64,000 nt of DNA from Paramoeba atlantica (lineage: Eukaryota > Discosea), in NCBI GenBank assembly GCA_977017575.1, contig CDRNVI010000029.1:62001-126000 (forward strand), written 5' to 3'. A program made the position numbers and the translations under genes. This document shows, in pieces, positions 30,742 through 41,553 of the stretch. Every line of letters begins with the position of its first letter. Positions within the stretch are counted from its first letter, which is position 1. Below the pieces are notes generated by a model. It saw only the letters and a list, made by a program, of their open reading frames with translations, did not search any database and was not told the origin of the DNA.

Positions 30742-33700
30742 ATGGTTGTTTTAACTCGATCTAAGGCGAAGCAGGTCTCGAACTTCGAGCGCGAGGTGAA
30801 AGCACACACACTCGGCTGCTGGGACCAATTCGACGCAAACAAGGACCTTGTTAAAGGCAAGAGTACGTACCATGTAGACTTATACACTACACCCCTCCCA
30901 CCTAATCCTTCAGCTGAATCTTTACGGCGAGCGGACGAGATTGCACTCAGCATTACGAACTCTGTGGAAGGTGAGACCCCAGATACAGGGCAACAGCAGA
31001 CAAGTACGGAAGAGGAACTTTTCTCCAGTGTCCGTCCAACTGAGGACTTCGAATTCCAGTTTGCGGGAGCAGAATCTTCTTCACTCAGCCTATCAAAAAC
31101 CACAAATAAGGCTGTGAAGGAGAGGTGCGAACGACATATCCGGAGGTCATACGACAACGAATATAATTACGAAAAAGATAAATTGCTCTTCCCCGATCTC
31201 ACTCCTGAAGACCTTACTGTGTCTGTGAATGGATGCGGAAAAGGACGGAAAAAGAAGAAGCGACCCAAGAGCATCTCCCTTTCCCAATTGTGTGCTGAGT
31301 CCGGGGCCGACAGCGACGACCGTGACACCGCACAATCAAGTTCCAACTCCCCTAGGCCATACACTCCTGAGGCTGAAAGTGACAGCAATCTGTCTGCGGC
31401 ATCATCTCCGAAAAAACCGGACACAAAGCCCCATGCGGACACTTCAGTAAGTCTCAAGCGACACCGACGCCCATTAACCTCCCGAAACGCCGAGTCATCT
31501 AAAAGCACGCCCGCCCCCATTATTAGCACACCAAGTCGGCCCAGGAAATGCCCCTTGGATTCATGTACCTGGGAAACAGGGCCGCACGGCGATCAATGGC
31601 AAGCCTTTTACAACCACGTGGCTAACAGACATGGGGAAGAAGTGGCGGAATCATGGTGGACAGAGGAGGGAAGATTCCTATGCCCTGGTTGCAAGAAGCA
31701 CTACTCCATGCGCAAGCAAGCAACACACAAGATGCACTGCAGGTTTCGCACGCCGTCACCCAAACCTTCGCGTGGTTCCTCCGCTGGCTCCAAAGATTAC
31801 CCCGTCCCGCCCCCAAATTCCGTTACTGAGCACCACCCTGAGCAGCAGCTTAGCGAGAACACTATGCAAGGCGCCCCAACAGTGGAAGATCTGCCGTCCC
31901 TATCATCAGTATGCGCCTTGTCCGTCAATACCTGCAAAAATATCCCAAACAGCTGTAAGCCTGAATGGGCGAAAACACTTACCGAATGCATGGCGGAGGC
32001 CGTACGTGACAACACCATCGAGGCTTGGACCCTGCTGGCTATGTTACCTAAATGTGTAATTCCAGCACCACGACGCGGCGGGGACAAGGGTAAAGCCTCA
32101 TACGCCTCCCACGTCCGCAAATGCCTTTCCAGATGGAAGAACAAGGAATTTCTACCACTTTGGAACGAGGCGTTGTCAAGCCTGAAGCGTAAGCGGAAAA
32201 GTTCTCCACAGGCTCAGAGCATTGAAGAGGAGGATCAGAAAGCTGCGCTCCGAGCAGTACGCCTCGTGCGAGATGGTGAACTTTCCCGCGCAATGACTGC
32301 GTTGACATCCGAACCACTTGCCCCAAACGATGACACGACTTATCAAAAGCTCCAGGCGAAACACCCGTCTCGACTTCTGGGTCCAAGTCCGATTACCACG
32401 CCTTCTTTGGATATTAAACCGATCACCGCAACCGAAGAGGACATCATTACGGCGCTTTCCAGCTTTCACCGAGGTTCCTCAGGGGGAGCTCTCGGACTTC
32501 GGCCTGAGCACCTACAAGTAGCAGTGCAATTCCATCACGACGCCAGGACAGATCCGCTCGGTACGCTCACGAAACTTATTAGTCATATGCTAGCGGGCAA
32601 AGTACCACTTGAAGTCCAACACTGTTTCGCCGGCGGACGCTTATGTGCTTTACACAAGGGTCAGGGTGATGTCCGCCCCATTGCCGCAGGGGAAACCTTC
32701 CGCCGACTAGCGAGCAAGATAGGATGTCTGTCTGCAAAGGCTAAATCCAGAACGCTCTTCAAAGATCAACAATATGGAGTGGCGACGCCCGCAGGAGCCG
32801 AACGTGTTATCCACATTTGCAGGCGCCTGGTTGCGCACCACATCAATAACGAGGATTTTGTGCTATGCAAGGTTGACCTTCGCAACGCTTTCAATCACAT
32901 TTCAAGAAATAGCTTTATGGCCTTGACACGGCATCATTTCCCTGAGTTGAGCCCGTTCGTGGAATGGTGCTACAGTTCGGACAGTAACCTGACATTCGGC
33001 GCACGTGTAGTTCAATCCTCTGAAGGCGTACAACAAGGAGACCCGCTCGGACCCCTTTTGTTCTCGCTCGTCATGAGAGAAATGGCCGCAGAAATTAAGG
33101 CCGGAGCTCCTGATCTTCATCTCAATCTCTGGTACCTTGATGATGGCGTCCTTGCAGGCCAGGCTTCTGATGTACGTCACGCACTAGATATCATCGAAAT
33201 TGGAGGGCCAAAGTGGGGTCTGAACCTCAATCCGTCCAAGTGCGAAATAATCACACACCCTTCCTCATCTCATCAAACTACCCACTTTCCTGACATTCCC
33301 GGGCTCAACATCAACATGGAAGGTAATCTGAGCATCTTGGGAAGCCCCATCGGATCTACGACGTACAGCCGTCAGTTCCTCCTCGACAGCGCGATTTCCC
33401 AGGCGGAGGAATCCCTTGAAGCGATCGAGAAACTGGAGGACCCTCAGGTCGCTTTCTCTCTCATCCGACAGTGCACAGGGTTTTGCCAGATGGTTTACTC
33501 CCTTCGCACGACGCCGACGGACGAACTACTGGACTTATGTCGCAGACTCGACAACGCCGTTCAGCGTACGGTTGAAACGTTTTGTCGCCCACTGAGTGAC
33601 ATGGCTCGACGACAAGCACAAAGAAATAAACAGTTCGGCGGTCTCGGCCTTCGCTCAGCGGAAATGCATGCCACCTCAGCGTACGTAGCTTCAGTAGCTT

Positions 33701-34758
33701 TCGCTTCCGACAAGGATCGATGGGATGCAAATGAGACTGAGGGCTTTTCTTACGCCGTGGAGGACATTAACCGGCGTGTAGGGGGGTGTATGGTGGACAA
33801 ATCTACCGGGAAAATCCACAAGGACTCCGTCATAAAGAGATGCCCCTTCTCGCCCTCCCCCGATATTGACCTTTCTCAAGATTTGGCGATTCCTCGACAA
33901 CGCGATCTCAGTCATGCGATTTCAGCGAGAGACTTTGAGGAAGATTACGCAAGAGCGGATCCCCGCACTCGGGCTAGGTGGCTCTCACAAACGGGCGACG
34001 GGGCATCCAACTGGGCCTTCACGGTTCCCTCGACTCTCTGCGGTCATGCCTACACCCCTACTGAATTTCGGACTCTGATTCGTTGGTGGCTCGGGGAGAG
34101 TATATACCCTCAAGGTCACAACTGCCCGATTCCGAATTGTCGCCTCCCACTCGGCCCTGGGGGGGACCATGCGCTAGCCTGCAAGTGCGGCCACGGAATC
34201 ATTACAAGGCACAACGCCCTAGCGGAACAGTTCTCCGCTGAATGCAGCAAGGCCGGGTTAAGCCCACAGAGAGAAGTCTCTCTGGGAAACAGGGGTCCGG
34301 GCGGCGCCCTCACGCGACCCGCAGATGTCTATGTCCGGAACGGTGGTCTCGGTCAGGCCCTCGTCCTTGATTTCGCTGTCACACATGTTCAGCAACAAAA
34401 GTATACGGACCTGGTCCGTGATGCTAACATGGTGGCAGCCGGGTCATTCGCCGAGAGGTACGCCGTCGAACACAAGCGGAAGCAACGGGAGGAAGCTGAA
34501 GAAGCGAAGATCAAGTTCACAGCTATGGCTGTCGAAACATACGGATGCTGGAGTCCGGCCGCTATGTCGGTCTTGCGGGAAGTCTCGAAAGGCCAAGCTG
34601 CGACCTCAGGTGGAACACTTTCGCAAGGGGGGGCGTTACAGCAAATACTAACAAGTCTGAACGTCACCCTCATGCGCTCCCAGGCGCGTATGCTCGTTCT
34701 TCGCCTCCCCTCGGCGAACACAGGCCCTGCACTTGTGGGGTATGGCAAAGAAGAGTAA
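30742..34758 (+). CDS. Family A LINE polyprotein, copy 2
   Basis: 1,338 aa, identical in translation to 2283-6299: N-terminal TRSKAK, two zinc clusters, RT with YLDD at 798-801, and RLE with D1195/D1210. The start is again the first ATG after the SL. Two identical intact copies 28 kb apart point to a currently or very recently mobile lineage, or to recent gene conversion. Confidence 0.93.
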   Translation: MVVLTRSKAKQVSNFEREVKAHTLGCWDQFDANKDLVKGKSTYHVDLYTTPLPPNPSAESLRRADEIALSITNSVEGETPDTGQQQTSTEEELFSSVRPTEDFEFQFAGAESSSLSLSKTTNKAVKERCERHIRRSYDNEYNYEKDKLLFPDLTPEDLTVSVNGCGKGRKKKKRPKSISLSQLCAESGADSDDRDTAQSSSNSPRPYTPEAESDSNLSAASSPKKPDTKPHADTSVSLKRHRRPLTSRNAESSKSTPAPIISTPSRPRKCPLDSCTWETGPHGDQWQAFYNHVANRHGEEVAESWWTEEGRFLCPGCKKHYSMRKQATHKMHCRFRTPSPKPSRGSSAGSKDYPVPPPNSVTEHHPEQQLSENTMQGAPTVEDLPSLSSVCALSVNTCKNIPNSCKPEWAKTLTECMAEAVRDNTIEAWTLLAMLPKCVIPAPRRGGDKGKASYASHVRKCLSRWKNKEFLPLWNEALSSLKRKRKSSPQAQSIEEEDQKAALRAVRLVRDGELSRAMTALTSEPLAPNDDTTYQKLQAKHPSRLLGPSPITTPSLDIKPITATEEDIITALSSFHRGSSGGALGLRPEHLQVAVQFHHDARTDPLGTLTKLISHMLAGKVPLEVQHCFAGGRLCALHKGQGDVRPIAAGETFRRLASKIGCLSAKAKSRTLFKDQQYGVATPAGAERVIHICRRLVAHHINNEDFVLCKVDLRNAFNHISRNSFMALTRHHFPELSPFVEWCYSSDSNLTFGARVVQSSEGVQQGDPLGPLLFSLVMREMAAEIKAGAPDLHLNLWYLDDGVLAGQASDVRHALDIIEIGGPKWGLNLNPSKCEIITHPSSSHQTTHFPDIPGLNINMEGNLSILGSPIGSTTYSRQFLLDSAISQAEESLEAIEKLEDPQVAFSLIRQCTGFCQMVYSLRTTPTDELLDLCRRLDNAVQRTVETFCRPLSDMARRQAQRNKQFGGLGLRSAEMHATSAYVASVAFASDKDRWDANETEGFSYAVEDINRRVGGCMVDKSTGKIHKDSVIKRCPFSPSPDIDLSQDLAIPRQRDLSHAISARDFEEDYARADPRTRARWLSQTGDGASNWAFTVPSTLCGHAYTPTEFRTLIRWWLGESIYPQGHNCPIPNCRLPLGPGGDHALACKCGHGIITRHNALAEQFSAECSKAGLSPQREVSLGNRGPGGALTRPADVYVRNGGLGQALVLDFAVTHVQQQKYTDLVRDANMVAAGSFAERYAVEHKRKQREEAEEAKIKFTAMAVETYGCWSPAAMSVLREVSKGQAATSGGTLSQGGALQQILTSLNVTLMRSQARMLVLRLPSANTGPALVGYGKEE

Positions 34759-34775
34759 GGAAAACTTCTGGCCTG

Positions 34776-34913
34776 GATGTTGGTCGAGTCGACAGAGTCT
34801 ATGCTCACGCCTAGCCCGCGAGGGCTAGGTACCCCAAGTGAGGTAGTACACGGGAAGTGAATCTCCTCCCCGTCGACCAGCATCCTGTTTCGCGACCGTG
34901 TCGCTGTCGACAC
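34776..34913 (+). other. Structured 3' UTR RNA of family A LINE (copy 3)
   Basis: Same sequence as 6317-6454; the GNRA hairpin is at 34810-34829. Confidence 0.68.
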
Positions 34914-35287
34914 AGGCCCGCGCCTGCGCCCTCCCATATAGCAAGGGACGGGTTCACAAGTCAGGCCGTGGAGAGGTCGAAAGACCCGGTCCGGAACGCG
35001 CGAATGGATTGGACGTGGATTGCTTGTTTTAGTTTTTACTGTTTCTTGTTTGTAGTATATACTTAGGGGAGATTAAATTGCTAGTTTTGGGCTGAGAAAA
35101 AACAAAAGGTACATCTGTGGAAACAAAAAGAATTGCTAATTTGATTGCTTGTTTTCAACTCGTATACCCCCCCAAAAACTTATTTACTAGTTTTATAAAA
35201 ATTTGCGAGAGAACAACCGATCTTTTTTTTTTTAAGACAACGTTTTGTCATCAGGTAGATTTCTTCGTATTTCTTTTGTTAATGAAT

Positions 35288-36126
35288 TTTTTTTTTTTTT
35301 TTTTTGACAATTTTGATGACAATTTTTTTTTTTTTTTTTTTTTTTAAACAAAAAGGGGGTATTAAGCAATTTTTTTTTTTTTATTCTGTAATACGATCTA
35401 TAACTTTTCTCTCTCCGTATCCCCCTAACGGGGATTCTGACTTTCTTCACTCACTTTTCAAATCGCGAGGAATTGGGTGGCCCGAATGTCGCTGCTGGTT
35501 GTCATCCGTTGAAGTCGTGGCGCAGAAAACCTCACGAGCGAATTCACAAATGGTCCGAGCAGAAAGAAATTTTAGAGGCTCAAGAACTATCTGCAAATCC
35601 ACTGCCGAGAGATGCGGTCCGGTACATCGAGAATACACCGATTTTCGTTTCCTGAGCAGAAAAGGATTTTTGGCGCTCGAAAGAAACGCAAACATGATGT
35701 TAACCCAACGTCCCATACGCAAACTCTGCGCAGCAGCTTTACGAATTGTACCTGTCGTCACGCACGTCGACTTGTCCCTCGGCACTTCGACATCCGTTGA
35801 AATCATAGCGCAAAGAACCCCGCAAAGAATGATTTGGCACATGGTCCGAGCAGAAAGAGATTTTAAAGGCTCAAGAACTATTTGCGACACATCCGTTGCC
35901 GAGATATGCGAACCTGCCCACCGAGAATACACCAACGCATTCTGTTTCCTGAGCAGAAAAGGACTTTTGGCGCTCGAAAGAAACATAAACTTGATGTCAT
36001 TCCAATGACCGATCCACACAAATTGTGCAACAACTCCATGGATTTCGTCGAACAATTCCCACGTTGACGTGTCCGAAGGCACTCTACTTCCTCGAAATCC
36101 TCCACGCACTCCGATCCACGCACTCC
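35288..36126 (-). mobile_element. Non-autonomous antisense element with duplicated family B-derived core
   Basis: Flanked by GTTAATGAAT on both sides (35278-35287 and 36127-36136), with poly(A) on the minus strand (T runs 35288-35306 and 35325-35345). Its body holds two ~290-bp units (about 35503-35790 and 35791-36065). A 25-nt element with GAGC...GCTC ends recurs at 35557, 35654, 35848 and 35951. Its reverse complement matches the family B LINE at 28870-28894 (codons for ERQKSFSAQ) with one mismatch. The tail region (ATACCCCCTTTTTGTTT) recurs at 17325-17340. No protein is credible. Confidence 0.65.
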
Positions 36127-36187
36127 GTTAATGAATGTTAATGAACAATGATTTTGTTAATGGGTACAGAATGTGTGATCGAATGGG

Positions 36188-36216
36188 GATAAAGATACAG
36201 TTTCTGTACCTTGTTG
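36188..36216 (+). other. Spliced-leader relic of LINE D, 5'-truncated
   Basis: 29 nt, starting at GATAAAGATACAG. Only the last 28-29 nt of the leader are present. It is followed by TATTAATTACAC and the ATG at 36254. Confidence 0.75.
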
Positions 36217-36253
36217 TATTAATTACACTTTTTGTATTAATATTAATTACACT

Positions 36254-39200
36254 ATGCATTCTCGCGAAATCGAAATACACACTTCGGAATCGGTTCCTGG
36301 TGATGCTACGCCCAAGCCGCTCAAATTAGTCACGTCGCGCAGTGTGCAAGGAACGCCACAAAGTTTGTCAATCAAGTCTGATTCTCACTTCACTTTAGGA
36401 AAACGAGATGAACCTACAGAAGAAATATCCAAAGCATCTGTATTAAAATCTGTGATAAAGGATAAAAGACAAACGCGTAGCAAGGGTCCAGTTGTGGTAC
36501 AGACGCTCGATGAAATCGGTTACAGAAAACGAAAAGCCGGTAAAACAAAGTACAAACTTCTTTGGAGTTCTGATCCTCAAAAACATGAATCTTTGAGTCA
36601 GAAAAGTCGAAGATCATCCATTTCCGCGGATCGGATACCAACTTCGCCTGAATCAGATGAGGACGAGGAGCTTGAAGATTCGGCAAAAAAGGACTCCAAC
36701 GAAGAAGAGATAGAACCTACAGCATCAATTGAGACAGATCCGGAAGAAGGGCTACGTGATGCGAACTTCCCAATAGCTAGAGACCATGTGATGCACTTAT
36801 CTAGTAATTGGGCTGTTGGCACAACGTGCAAGTTAGTGTGGAAGCGACAACTTGGTAACTTACACACATCACATGCAAAGGTGATTAGAAGATATTGTAG
36901 AAAGGACAACGTCACTTTAACTCTTGCATACTCCCCTTTTGAAGGAGAGGAAGGACCTAGCGGAACAACGTATATCCCTGCGAGACCGCACATATCCATT
37001 TTCGAGATACAGGTCATCAAAATGGTCCAAGCGCGAAAGAGCGAGATCCCCATGGTTAAATGCACCTCATGCCCATACGATTACGGCCTAGATAAAACCA
37101 CTTTGCCGAGCTTTATACCAATTGACCCTTCCTTCACAGCGCAACTGGTACACATCTTTCGAGACATTATTAAAGATTACTTAACCTGCGAAGTGCAAAC
37201 CGAGAAGGAGTCAATTTGGCACCGATTTTTAAACGCACCTAGAGACTCACTAAAGACGCTACGAAAGGCCCTTAAAAGAAAACAAAGAAGCACGGAGAGC
37301 CCAACGCCAGACAATGCTCAACATCGATCAGTTTCACAGAAGAAGGATGAAGAAGCTACCAGTGATATAAAATCAATCAAGAAAGCGCTGCTACATGCTC
37401 GAGCCGGGAACTTAAGTAAGGCGTCAAGAATTTTAGATAACGTTTATGTTGGGAACGCATTAAATGCGGATGAAAAAGCAGCTCTACTCGCAGCATTACA
37501 TCCGCCAGGAGGAAATCCACCAGAGCTCCCAGCAGACGCCCCGTACACTGCAAAGATAACTTCCGTAGAATTTCGAGAAGCGGTGAAGCAGCTGGCTCGC
37601 GGAGCGGCGCCTGGGGCAACTGGATTTGGTGAAGATCTTCTGAGGATATTGGCTGAAGATGAAATTTGCTGCAAAGCGATGACATGCATGGCAAGAGATG
37701 TGGTCAATGGAGATGTCCCGGATTCAGTTCGAACAAGATTAACCCGTTGCAGATTAATTGGAATAAACAAACCTGCTGGAGGATTGCGACCGATTGCCAT
37801 GGGAGAAACCTTTACGAAGTTATGCGGAACTGTGCTCATGCAACGTCATCAGCAAGATCTAATCACACATTTTCTCCCCTTTCAAAGAGGAGTTCTTCAC
37901 AAGAACGCATGTGAAACCATAATACATGAACTCAGTGACGAGTACAATGATGGTAATTCTGTTCTTACTATAGACTTCACGAATGCTTTCAATACTCCCT
38001 CTCGTTTAGCTCTTGCGAAAGAACTATACCAAAATCCAATCTTTCGTCCCTTTCTTCGGCTGTTCTCTCTTGAGTACGGAACTCCTTCTGAATTACTCTT
38101 CTTCGCAAACGACGCACTTCATTCGACGATCCAAAGTAGTTCAGGAGTTCGACAAGGATCTGCGCTCTCTAGCTTGTATTTTTGCGCCTTCCTGCATCCA
38201 TGTTTAACGAAACTGGCAGCTCAAGCAACAAATGTGAAAGTTAAAGCGTATATTGATGATGTGACATTGTCTAGCAAAAATTCAAATGACTTAATGGAAG
38301 CCTTCTTCACTTTGCGCAAACTCGCCAAAGACATTGGACTTGAAATCAATCCAAAGAAATGTAGGTTTTTGCAAGGTAAACATACCATCGAAATGCCGCG
38401 TTCGCTACTGCATGCCGGAATTCAAGGAACCCAAGGATGTGTGAAGGTTCTAGGTGCTTTTGTAGGTGAAAAGGAAGACGTTCGCATGAACTTAATTCAA
38501 AGTCAAAATAAGCATACCTGTTTATTCCGCAGGTTAAAGAAAATGGGTCCATCGAACCTCTCCCTTGCAATACTTTCAAAAAGTACGAATACCAGACTTG
38601 GGTACCTTTTACGCGCACATCCACCGGATACAACATTCCAAATTGCCGAATCCTTCGATCAGAAGATAGACACCATCCTGGAACATTGGCTCGAAGTCCC
38701 TAAGAAAATTCTCCAACCACTATGCTCACTGCCGTGGGATTTAGGAGGCCTGGGCCTAACTCCGTCTAAGCTCATCCAGAAACATGCTTACGTACAATCT
38801 CGAAATATCATTGAAGAGCAACAGGTAAACCCATCAGCTCCAGTGATACAAGAGACTGCTCCGCTTAATGACAAAGAGCTTGAAGAGTACGGGCCTGACC
38901 TTGATGCGAAAAATCTAAAAGAGAATCCTCAGAGCTTAAAGAAAACAGATGTACGACAGATCATTCGACATGTGCAAGAAAAGCAATTCCAAGAGATTTC
39001 CCAAGATCCTTTTTATAAGGAATTACTTCAACACACCCGTCAAAAAGGGGCATTCGAACATATGTGTTGTCTAACTGGATTCGTGAATCCCTATTTATTC
39101 CGCTATGCCTTACTTCTACGACTAGGACTTCATCCAAAAGAGATTCCCTCGTCTATCCCTTGCCCAGGTTGCCGAAATGAACAGAAAAGCAGAGACATAT

Positions 39201-39721
39201 TTAGTCATGTAGTTGGATGCGTTCAATGTGTTGGTTCCAATGCAACTCGTAAGCATTCATACTTGTTACGATTTCTCACGGATCTTTGCCTTCAAGCTGG
39301 ACTCCCCTGTGTTCTAGAACCGCGAATCTTCTCGTCATATCGATGCTCACATTGCGGTGCCGAAGTATCACCAGCGCATATCGACAAGCATCCGTGCAGA
39401 AAGGAAAAGCTTATAAGAAGTGGCCCAGACATTGTGATTATGTGGCCGGATCGAGGAGAAGTGTATTACGATTTAACGATTGTGCATTCGTGTAGCCCCA
39501 CTTTGCGTCATGTACATAGTGGTGAGTTGTTTAAAGCGTCTATATTGCGAAAACATAATCGATATGTGAAAACAGGTATGTTCAAAGAAACTCAGTTTTT
39601 GTGTATACCAGCTTCGAATTTTGGTTTATTGCATGAGAATACGAAAAATTTAGTTGAAATACTTGCGGATCGGGCAAAGCTAGATAAAAAGACCATTGAA
39701 TCAATTTCAGTTGCTTATTGA
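36254..39721 (+). CDS. LINE D polyprotein: RT and RLE
   Basis: 1,155 aa from the first ATG after the SL (MHSREIEIHT). The N-terminal 250 residues are charged and low-complexity. A domain conserved with families B and C follows (GTTCKLVWKR...SHAKVIRRYCRKDNVTLTL), perhaps SH3/chromo-like by its W and hydrophobic spacing, but unassigned. RT: RPIAMGE, IDFTNAFN, VRQGSALSSLYF, YIDD at 666-669. C-terminus: CPGC from 970 with H...GCVQC, then C...C...H...C, RSGPDIVIMWP (D1059) and YDLTIVHSC (D1073), the RLE core. No internal stop. It is the only member of the C/D group in the window that is not interrupted. Confidence 0.92.
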   Translation: MHSREIEIHTSESVPGDATPKPLKLVTSRSVQGTPQSLSIKSDSHFTLGKRDEPTEEISKASVLKSVIKDKRQTRSKGPVVVQTLDEIGYRKRKAGKTKYKLLWSSDPQKHESLSQKSRRSSISADRIPTSPESDEDEELEDSAKKDSNEEEIEPTASIETDPEEGLRDANFPIARDHVMHLSSNWAVGTTCKLVWKRQLGNLHTSHAKVIRRYCRKDNVTLTLAYSPFEGEEGPSGTTYIPARPHISIFEIQVIKMVQARKSEIPMVKCTSCPYDYGLDKTTLPSFIPIDPSFTAQLVHIFRDIIKDYLTCEVQTEKESIWHRFLNAPRDSLKTLRKALKRKQRSTESPTPDNAQHRSVSQKKDEEATSDIKSIKKALLHARAGNLSKASRILDNVYVGNALNADEKAALLAALHPPGGNPPELPADAPYTAKITSVEFREAVKQLARGAAPGATGFGEDLLRILAEDEICCKAMTCMARDVVNGDVPDSVRTRLTRCRLIGINKPAGGLRPIAMGETFTKLCGTVLMQRHQQDLITHFLPFQRGVLHKNACETIIHELSDEYNDGNSVLTIDFTNAFNTPSRLALAKELYQNPIFRPFLRLFSLEYGTPSELLFFANDALHSTIQSSSGVRQGSALSSLYFCAFLHPCLTKLAAQATNVKVKAYIDDVTLSSKNSNDLMEAFFTLRKLAKDIGLEINPKKCRFLQGKHTIEMPRSLLHAGIQGTQGCVKVLGAFVGEKEDVRMNLIQSQNKHTCLFRRLKKMGPSNLSLAILSKSTNTRLGYLLRAHPPDTTFQIAESFDQKIDTILEHWLEVPKKILQPLCSLPWDLGGLGLTPSKLIQKHAYVQSRNIIEEQQVNPSAPVIQETAPLNDKELEEYGPDLDAKNLKENPQSLKKTDVRQIIRHVQEKQFQEISQDPFYKELLQHTRQKGAFEHMCCLTGFVNPYLFRYALLLRLGLHPKEIPSSIPCPGCRNEQKSRDIFSHVVGCVQCVGSNATRKHSYLLRFLTDLCLQAGLPCVLEPRIFSSYRCSHCGAEVSPAHIDKHPCRKEKLIRSGPDIVIMWPDRGEVYYDLTIVHSCSPTLRHVHSGELFKASILRKHNRYVKTGMFKETQFLCIPASNFGLLHENTKNLVEILADRAKLDKKTIESISVAY

Positions 39722-39935
39722 AAAACTGTCTGCGCATACGATTTATACACAGCTGCGGCATCATTTACCCGCAGCGGATTGGGTTTCTCCTTTAAAGGAG
39801 TGACTTGGGAAAATTGGGTCATTTTTGGGGAGCTGATGTAAATAGATAAGAAAAGAGAGGTAACATACGAGACACTGAGAAGCATCGTTGGAGATAGTGT
39901 CCTAGAAGGATTGTTATTCAAAAAAAAAAAAAAAA

Positions 39936-41553
39936 CACGAGAAGACAGCAGCAGAATTTTGTATTAAGACCACTTTTTGGCTTCCGACAGAACACTACAA
40001 ACTACAAGTCAAACGGCATCGTTGTAGGCAGGACCGTGCGAAAATCAACCGTGAAAGTCAAGATTTCATACGAGCCGGCTCTAGGTCACGATGGTCCATG
40101 CGGTTTTTTTTATCTTCCACCGTCCAATAAAATCAGAATCTGTAACCTCCAAGCCACTAAGTTATTCAAAATCGAGATGCCGACACAAAATTTGGAGGAA
40201 CAAGCGGAGCACATCTCATGCGAAGACGGTCAGAGTGACCTTGATCCGCTCCCGCCTATGGCTCAAATAGACCCATCTTTCGCGGTTCATGTTGTGGCGA
40301 TTTTCCGTGCGATAATTCGGGGATATGCAGCGGCGGAGCTTGACTCAGAAAAAGAGGCGATATGGCACAAATTTTTGAATGCGCCTCGCGATTCACTTGC
40401 GACAGTACGTCAAGCAATTCGACGAAACCAAAAAGTAGCTCATGTTCGCAACGACCGAGAAAACTTGGAAGCTAGCAACTTGAGTGCGGAACAACGGGCG
40501 GAGTTAGAAATTGACAGGCGTTCGATCAGGCACGCCCTACAGACGGCGCGGGCAGGAAACCTTGGCAAAGCAACTCGGATCCTGGACAATGTCTACAAGG
40601 AATCAGCTCTCACTCCTGAAGAAAAAGTGCGAAAGCTTCAACAACTTCATCCTGAAGGCGACGCCATACGAATCCCGGAAGCAGACTTCCCACGGACTGG
40701 CGTTGTTGAGAAATCAGAGGTTCGCCTAGCGACCGAAAAATTATCCAGAGGCGCTTCACCAGGACCAACCGGCCTGAGTGAAAGCATGATGCGACTGCTC
40801 GTAGACGACGAAGAGTCATGTCTTTCACTTTGCCACATGCTTCGGGATGTCATCAACGGCGAAGTTCCTCTGAATGTGCGAAAACGTCTAACCCGATGCA
40901 GAATCATCGCGCTAGCGAAACCTCAAAATGGAATTCGACCTATTGCGATGGGGGATACCATTCTGAAGATTTGCGGTTCCATCCTTCTACAACGACATGA
41001 AAGCGCTCTGCAAAATTTTTTCTCCCCAATTCAACGAGGCATTTTGCAAAAAAACGCATGTGAGTCCATCGTTCACGAACTTTTAAATGAATACGAAGAA
41101 GGACATGCTCTCCTCACCGTCGATTTTAGCAACGCGTATAATACACCACAACGCAACGCCATTGCTGAGGCACTCCTTGGTAATCCCATTTTCAAGCCTT
41201 TCATGCGCCTATTCTACCTAGAATATGGGATTCCCTCTGAGCTGCTATTTTTTGCGCACAATGCTCTGTTTGCTACCATCGAAAGCTCTTCAGGAATTCG
41301 CCAAGGATCGGCACTTTCATCAATGTACTTCTGCGCACTTTTGCAAGGCCCGCTACGAGAACTCATGCACCTCTATCCTGACGTGAAGATCCGAGCATAC
41401 CAAGACGATGTGACTTTGAGCTCCAAAAACGTGCAAGCATTGGAGGCAGCTTTCTTTTACCTGCGTGAGATCGCCGCAGAGATGAACCTCCGAATTAATT
41501 TCCAGAAATGCGATTGGTTTCAGAAGAACATTCCCAACATAGCTCAGCCTCCT
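39936..41553 (+). CDS. Family C LINE (copy 2), N-terminally truncated RT half
   Basis: The frame is open from 39937, directly against the poly(A) of LINE D, so the element is 5'-truncated. It reads through the conserved N-terminal domain (VRKSTVKVKISYE) and the RT: RPIAMGD, VDFSNAYN, IRQGSALSSMYF, and AYQDD instead of YxDD with a small residue. At 41553 the YR copy 2 enters between two proline codons. The rest is at 46445-47797, and alignment to 17732-19668 shows no codons lost. 539 codons here. Confidence 0.88.

Larger units (their letters stand above)
30670..35287 (+). mobile_element. Family A RLE LINE, whole copy 2 (twin of 2211-6828)
   Basis: Same 4,618 bp length as copy 1, offset by exactly 28,459. 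It starts with an SL relic (30670-30705) that differs from the other by one base (CTTTAGCG). Flanks on both sides differ from copy 1, so this is a second insertion rather than a large segmental duplication. Its 3' boundary is a target duplication (GTTAATGAAT, 35278-35287) created by the next insert. Confidence 0.9.
36188..39935 (+). mobile_element. LINE D (family C relative), whole
   Basis: Truncated SL, 37-nt leader, single ORF, about 200-bp 3' UTR and 16 A (39920-39935). The 3' UTR has the inverted pair TCTCCTTTAAAGGAG near 39787-39801. Confidence 0.85.

Noticed and set aside
35447-36109. 220-codon antisense open frame
   Set aside because: It spans two tandem units of a family B-derived repeat in a shifted register and shows no domain; openness looks accidental.
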